Assembly (NCBI GenBank): GCA_963281155.1 | Contig: CAUJLY010000001.1 | Coordinates: forward strand, 5,890,001 to 5,954,000 | DNA length: 64,000 nt | From: Rhabditophanes sp. KR3021 | Lineage: Eukaryota > Nematoda > Chromadorea > Rhabditida > Alloionematidae | Direction of reading: 5' to 3' | In this document: piece after piece, positions 58,124-64,000 of the stretch | Numbering within the stretch: the first letter of the stretch is position 1 | Layout: each line of letters starts with the position of its first letter | Notes under the pieces: model-generated | What the model was told of the DNA's origin: nothing | What the model saw: only the letters and a program-made list of their open reading frames with translations | Database searches by the model: none | Program-made: the position numbers and the translations under genes

Positions 58124-61100
58124 ATGGGTACAGAAGACAGAGGAAGAAAACGAAGAAATGAGGCTGATTCCAAAAACAGATACTCTCCTGATCGCAAGAG
58201 GTATAATAGATACTCTCCCGGAGATTTATGCGAACCTTTGAAGCGTCATGAAGCTAAGATCAAAGACAATAAGAGCAGAGAGGAACGGTTACTTAAGAGA
58301 AATCAGCTAAAAGAGGAACCAAAGAAGAGCCATCATGGAGGAAAGAGAAAACATGATAACGATATGGACCAGGAGGAGAATGTTTACGATGGTAAGAAAC
58401 TAGACAAGAAAAATGACAAAAAGTATGAGGAGAAAAAGAAGGTTGATAAGAAAATGGAAAAGAAGGTGGAAAAGAAAAGTGAAACGAAAGACAACCGACA
58501 AGAGGAAAAAGAAAGACGAACCAAAGGTATGTTTGATAAAAAGTTATTTTGGAAAATACAAATGCTACATCTGGGACATACAAATACATAATTAGCAGGA
58601 ATCACAAATACGTGATTGCAAGATATGTGTACATATTTAGACTAAAACTACGCATTATTCTTGATCGGGAGGATGGCAATCAATTACTTTCTCGCTTAAG
58701 AAAGGTTAGACCGCAAAATTGACCCCTTTGGATGTTTGAATATTTGAATATGTTTGACTACTACCAACAACTTCTTTAAATACATTTAACTATTGTTTTA
58801 GTTGAGATTTATCGGCATTCCTCTTTTCCGTAGACGACAAATAATAACACAATACACTACTCAATATTGAATATCTTAATTTACTTAATAGTGGATATAT
58901 ATTTAAACATTTAACTCTGCTCGATTGAGGGATATTTGTGTAAGAGTGGTTTGATAAGAAGCTATCACTGCCTTTTCATAGAATAGTCTCTTATTGCCTG
59001 AATAATCTATTATTATCAATGCTGCTCCTGACTAATATTAGTCACAATGATGATAATAGAATAAGCTTGGCATTACGTGATGTTGGCGGATCCTTAACAT
59101 TGTCAATTGTTGATCTGACTGGGGGCGGCTCGGAAAGATAAAGTAGAGAAAGTAGAGTTTCGATAATCTAAGCATTGAGAGACGTTGATAACACTTTAAA
59201 GTTGCCTAAACGCATTGTTCAATAATTTTGTTATCTTTGAAAATTTATTATATATTCATTCTTCCTAATCGAGAATATCTATTTATTCTTATGTTTTTTT
59301 ACGACCATTTCCTCTAAAATCACCTTAACGAGTAATTTGCTAAGTGCAGCCGACCCTAAGTGGGCTGCAGCACAATCACCCTCACTTACTATTCCTTCTA
59401 CTCCTACAAATTCTGTATCTCCAATTAATTCCACCAGCCAAGCAAACCAATCAGGACCCTTGACTCCACAAGTTTGTAGGAAGCACTACTTTTCACATCG
59501 TCTTCCACAGAGAGCAGTTGTCGTTGAACGAGCCCTTTTATTGCAGCCTGTAGAGTTGTTACAACCTCAGCAATTATTGATGCCGGGAATTGCCAATAAT
59601 AACCACAAATTACCACCAACAGATCCTTCTATACAGGCTGTTGCTGGTGGTGCTGTCACTCCACACAATCGACGTCTCCCCCTATTTGTTATTCCTAAAA
59701 AACGAAAGTACAAAAATTTTGTATCCAAACGTCGAAACAATAACTATGTCCAAAGTTTGAGGAAATGTTTTTCTGATCCATGTTTATACAAAAGTTTTAA
59801 ATCCTGGGGTCTTCCAAAGAAGAAAATATCTGAGGCTGGTAAGAAAATTACCTATGATTCCGGTCACAAAGTAGTTCCTACGACTCACAAAATAGTTGAG
59901 CCCAAAAGTGAGAAAGTTCCAAAACTAATTGAAAGAATCAACAAATTCGATAAGGTTGATAAGGTGGATAAAGTTGAAAAGGTTGAGAAAGTTGGTGATA
60001 ACATTATTAATCTTAATAATACTAACAATAACAATACGGCTAAACCAATTGTTCCTCCTTCTCCGGCCTTAGAAAGAAGGTCTTCTCAAAGAAAAAAACG
60101 ACTGGACGAGTTAAATGCAGCTAAGAAAGAGCTTAGGGATTATGCTTCTAAAGTATTTGTTTCTACTGAGGGGAAACCACCTCCTGTATCTTATCGCCAT
60201 AATAAGGATGACGAAGCTGCCAAACATACCGTTGATGCTATAACTGCAGCTTTTTCTGGAACTTCTATAGCTGTTCCTTCGCCCCCTATTCCTACCACCT
60301 CCATCGTAATTCCACCAACATCGCCCAAGCCTATTCACAAATCCCTGATTCCGGCTCGATCTAAGTGTCCGCCACCTAAAGATAGTGGATCATCTATAGC
60401 TGTTCTCATAAAAGAGGCTTCTTCGACAAATGTATCTAGTACGGGAGAGACTCCTATATCTCGCAAGAATTCTGGCATCTCTATATCGACCAACAAAACA
60501 TCGACACAAAAAAGTCAGCCTATCTGTGAGGTGAAACCTTCCACCTCGGCGTTTAAAATTGATAAACAAGACCTGTTGGCTCGGTTACAATTACCTCCAA
60601 CCGTTTCGGCAAAAATTAATCAAGTCATTGCTACTGGGGTAATCAATAAAAAGGTTGGTGTTACAGATGTAGCATCTTTTTTGTTATTGCCAAAACATAC
60701 ACAAATATTCTTCATTTTTATTTATTTTGACATTTATTTTAGGCCAATCACAAGCATGTTTCTACTTCCAAAAATACTTCAAATACATCGCTCATAAATA
60801 ATGCGTCAACAAGTGATTATCCATTTCATGCACCATCTTCGGGAACAACTAGTCAACACCGAGCATCTATTACAACAAACGCTGTCTCAGCAAAACCACC
60901 CTTTCAAGATGACAAAGATGGTAAGCTACCAAATTTTTACAATTAAACATATTAAACACATTTCTTCAGGCCACATGATATACAACGTCGGGCAGGTTGT
61001 TGACAAAAGATTTACCATAGTATCAACACTTGGGGAAGGAACATTTGGCAAGGTCGTACACGTTAAGGACACCAAACATCCGGGCAAAGAATATGCACTG

Positions 61101-62084
61101 AAAATTATTAAGAATGTCTCAAAGTACAGAGATGCGGCTAAGCTTGAGATAAATGTGCTCAAAAAGTTAAATGAAAAGGATCCACATGGTAAACACTTGA
61201 TTATTAGGTTGAGAGAACATTTTGATTATTACGGTCACATTTGTCTATTATTTGACTTACTGGGATTGAGTGTTTTTGATTTCCTGAAAGATAATGATTA
61301 CCAACCTTACCCTATGCATCAAGCTAGACATATTGCCTATCAATTATGCTATGCCGTCAAATTTATGCATGATAACAAGCTGACGCACACTGATATCAAG
61401 CCGGAAAATATATTATTGACCACAACTGGATACAGCACGAAGGCCGGAAAAAGAAAACCTTTACGAGTCATCAATGATGCATCAATCCAATTAATAGATC
61501 TCGGAAGTGCCACATTTGACGATGAACATCATTCAACAATTGTCAGTACTAGACATTATCGAGCTCCTGAAGTTATATTGGAATTAGGATGGGCTCAGCC
61601 GTGTGATGTGTGGTCGATAGGCTGCGTTATGTTTGAATTATACGTTGGGACAACCCTCTTTCAAACGCATGACAATCGCGAGCATCTAGCTATGATGGAG
61701 CGAATTTTGGGGACAATTCCGCTTCGGATGTCTAAAAGGACACGGACTAAGTATTTCTACCACAACAAGCTTGAATGGGTAGAAAGGTCCGAGGCAGGAA
61801 CTTATGTACGTGAGCATTGCCGTCCATTGCTCCGATACATGAATACTCAAGATGAAGAAACAACTGACTTGTTCGACTTGATTGGAAGAATGTTAGATTA
61901 TGAACCAACTAGTAGGATTTCATTGGGAGAAGCTTTAAATCACAAATATTTTTCGCGGATTCCCGAAGACAAACGACTGCACGGGGCTAATAATTTCCAA
62001 TCACATCAAAGCAGAATGGCGCCAGTAAGAAATCCTTATACGATCAAACCTTCCCCAGAAGTGTTTACCCCAATTATTGGATGA
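58124..62084 (+). CDS. LAMMER/CLK-family dual-specificity kinase, long form
   Basis: Exons 58124-58526, 59350-60653, 60743-60920 and 60970-62084, all in phase, give 999 residues. The first 130 are Arg/Lys/Glu-rich; the next 500 are low-complexity and Ser/Pro/Thr-rich with short KVDKVDK repeats. The C-terminal kinase domain shows GEGTFG (650-655), catalytic Lys in YALKIIK (about 673), [16 protein letters not shown] and the family hallmark [14 protein letters not shown]/Doa kinases phosphorylate SR splicing factors in the nucleus; C. elegans MADD-3 is a long member. The activation-segment DFG is DLG here. Exon 2 starts at the AG before CCGACC because that alone joins in phase. An 823-bp first intron (58527-59349) holds nothing else I recognise. 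Confidence 0.9.
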
Positions 62085-62502
62085 TGTTAAATCAATTTAT
62101 TTTACTTTTTTAATTGTATACATCTTCTTTTCTTTATCATTACTCTTTTATACATCAACAACAACACACCCTTTCTGTTATTCTTTTTTGCTCAAAAGAG
62201 AAGGTTTTAATGTGCATTTTGTATTAGAAATGATCATTCGCTTCTATAAATAGGTGGCAAAGACCCTCATTTGTAAGTGCAATTTTACTAAAACCATTAT
62301 TTATATATTCAGTAGTGTATTTTTTGCTAATTAATAATAATAAATTCTTACAAAACATTGCTTATCCAACTTATATTATTTAAGTTTTATTTATTCAAAT
62401 CTTAATTAATTTTGCTCCAATAAGCAATTTTAAATACAAAGCGAAACATACTATTATTAAATTATAAATATATGTGTGATTAATTGTAGTTGTTTTATAT
62501 GG
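62085..62502. other. 3' flanks of two converging genes
   Basis: AT-rich 3' regions of the kinase and NDC80 genes. No other feature seen. Confidence 0.5.
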
Positions 62503-64000
62503 TTAATTTTGTGATTCTCTAGAGAGGGAAGTTTTGATTTGAGAGAAGGTTGCTTCAATTTGTCCAAGCTTTTCTTTAAGCATTTGAAGATCCTTCTTAT
62601 TTTTACAAACCATTTCTTTAGATGTTGTGAGATGTTCGAATCGACGCTTCTTGTTTTCACGTTCAGTAAGTTTGATTCTTTCCTCCATCATTAGTAATTC
62701 TTCGGCCAGTTTAGAGTTCTTGCTCCGTTTCTGTTCTTGAATCATCACCTGGATTCTTTCAGCGGCAGCAGCATTATCATTATAAAACTTCTGCAATTGA
62801 GCCTTGGTTTCATTGTGCTTAGCAGCAACATCGATTTGTTTTTCCTTTAGTACCTTCAATTCATTTTCTAGTTCATCTTCCAATGTTTGTCCATCACGCA
62901 ACTCCTGTTCTTTGACCATTAACAAGTCATTGACCTTCACATTTCTCTCTTCAACGGCATTCTTAATTTGAGTAACACTACTAGAGGCAAAGATCTCAAA
63001 TGCGGCAAGTGAAACGGGGTTTTCAGCATTCAGCAGGACAAGATTAGTTTCGTCAAAAGGTACTTGCTTTAATCCCAAAGCTTCAACTATATTGTTTGTT
63101 TCCTCCAAAAAAACAGCAGCCTGAGTCTGGATGATTTCTCTATTATCCACTATCTCTTTCCTCAAAGCCCACTCTCTTTCGCCAAGCTCGGCATTCTCAC
63201 TTCTTTGATTTTCAGCTCTTGAAAGGTGTTGTCTTGTGGTGAGATGACACTGCTTTGCTTCACCAATAGTCATTTCTTGACTAGATACTTGGGTGCGGAT
63301 GTCGTTGAACTTCTTATCCATTTCCTCAAACTCTTCTTTATTTATTTTCAAGACAGTAGTCTTTCGCACAACACACTGCATCAGCTCTCCAATATGTTCC
63401 TCCAATTTCTTTTGGAATTTTTCAAGTTTCCCTTTATCATGTTGGCAAAGTTCAATTTTGTTACTTGTTTGGGCGAGCGAGTCGTCAATCTTTTCAATCT
63501 CCTTTAGCATTTGTGCTTTTTTATTTCTTGAGGCAATCAGATCATTCACCTTCCCGTCATTTTCTAACTTGGATTGCTGTGATTGTAGGTAGTCTTTGAG
63601 TGGTCCCTCAAAGTGTTGCTTCTCAACTTTGATAGCAGTTCTTTTTACTGTCCCGGCTTTAGCATTCTTGATTATGTTGGCAAGAAGCACAAATACATCC
63701 CCACTTTCCTTCGTATCCATTTCTTGAATGTCTGGCTTATTCATAACAATCTCGATGAACCAGGCGAAAGCTTGCATGATGAACCGGTTAGTAGTGGAAT
63801 TTCTGTGGAAATGGCGAGCCTCGATTGGACCAGTATAACCAAAGGCATTTAACCAGAAGATTGTGTCTTTGTGGAGGTCAGCAACTTCATAACACACATC
63901 AAAATGCCAAATAATGACTTTGAGATAGTCTAAAAAATTGCCAGCAGTACATAGATTGTATTGCTTTTTCTTGATGTCTTTGACCTCAAATTGGGTTTGA
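62503..64000 (-). CDS. ndc-80: kinetochore protein NDC80/HEC1, 5' end outside the window
   Basis: The minus-strand frame is open from the window edge to a stop at 62503 (about 498 residues visible). The visible N-terminal part matches the NDC80 calponin-homology domain: FLDYLKVIIWHFD, then IFWLNAFGYTGPIE and TNRFIMQAFAWFIEIV, in the order and spacing of FDP..Y, lg-Y-P and HTWP..L-x-WL in other NDC80s. About 370 residues of nearly continuous coiled coil follow. NDC80 is the microtubule-binding subunit of the outer-kinetochore Ndc80 complex with NUF2, SPC24 and SPC25. The frame is intact in the window. Its N-terminal tail and start lie beyond 64000. Confidence 0.82.
   Translation of the reverse strand, partial: QTQFEVKDIKKKQYNLCTAGNFLDYLKVIIWHFDVCYEVADLHKDTIFWLNAFGYTGPIEARHFHRNSTTNRFIMQAFAWFIEIVMNKPDIQEMDTKESGDVFVLLANIIKNAKAGTVKRTAIKVEKQHFEGPLKDYLQSQQSKLENDGKVNDLIASRNKKAQMLKEIEKIDDSLAQTSNKIELCQHDKGKLEKFQKKLEEHIGELMQCVVRKTTVLKINKEEFEEMDKKFNDIRTQVSSQEMTIGEAKQCHLTTRQHLSRAENQRSENAELGEREWALRKEIVDNREIIQTQAAVFLEETNNIVEALGLKQVPFDETNLVLLNAENPVSLAAFEIFASSSVTQIKNAVEERNVKVNDLLMVKEQELRDGQTLEDELENELKVLKEKQIDVAAKHNETKAQLQKFYNDNAAAAERIQVMIQEQKRSKNSKLAEELLMMEERIKLTERENKKRRFEHLTTSKEMVCKNKKDLQMLKEKLGQIEATFSQIKTSLSRESQN

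Noticed and set aside
58293..58605. Minus-strand Ser/Phe-rich open frames
   Set aside because: They are the complement of the Lys/Glu-rich first exon of the kinase gene, a known source of false frames.

Overview
The window is from a strongly AT-rich animal nuclear genome, most likely a nematode. Genes have very short introns (about 37-49 bp, GT..TTTTAG or TTTCAG). The gene content fits too: chemoreceptor-type 7TM genes (one Sre-like), a double ShK-domain secreted protein, a UDP-glucuronosyltransferase, a ZC3H14/SUT-2 zinc-finger protein, arrestin-like sequence, and histone genes in divergent pairs. I cannot name the genus.

Layout. 1-10 kb: a long gene-free stretch, then minus-strand genes for a small secreted protein, an unrecognised one-membrane-segment protein, a heavily glycosylated secreted protein with a broken frame, and a two-exon FERM protein. 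10.0-13.0 kb: a histone/tRNA block with H3 remnant, H4 pseudogene, intact H2B and H2A, tRNA-Arg(ACG) and the 3' part of an Sre-like receptor pseudogene. 13.0-29.1 kb: receptor pseudogene 5' part, ribonucleotide reductase R2 pseudogene, ZC3H14/SUT-2 gene, two intact 7TM genes, a small Tyr-rich protein, an arrestin pseudogene, a ShK protein and a receptor fragment. 29.1-32.1 kb: the same histone/tRNA block in opposite orientation. 32-45 kb: UGT, a secreted protein with three internal repeats, small secreted proteins, a four-membrane-segment protein and a RING-finger protein. 45.3-50 kb: gene-free. 50-64 kb: monocarboxylate-transporter gene with a minus-strand reading frame in its third intron's position (between exons 2 and 3), myosin VI without the usual cargo domain, a long LAMMER/CLK kinase, and the NDC80 kinetochore gene running off the right edge.

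The main structural discovery is that the two histone/tRNA blocks (10025-13037 and 29100-32066) are inverted copies. Each copy keeps one natural boundary and has one cut boundary: copy 1 runs on into the receptor pseudogene but its H3 is cut, while copy 2 runs on into the rest of H3 but its receptor is cut. That is the pattern expected if the 16-kb interval between them was inverted through staggered breaks, duplicating the 3-kb block. Within the block, H2A and H2B are identical in the two copies at protein level. H3 and H4 are broken, and the H4 copies differ from each other, so only half of the core-histone set is under visible constraint here.

Most remaining genes look like independent housekeeping or secreted-protein genes. 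I see no operon or multi-gene pathway organisation beyond the histone pairs. All gene models were spliced by eye, and family names come from motif recognition, not searches.
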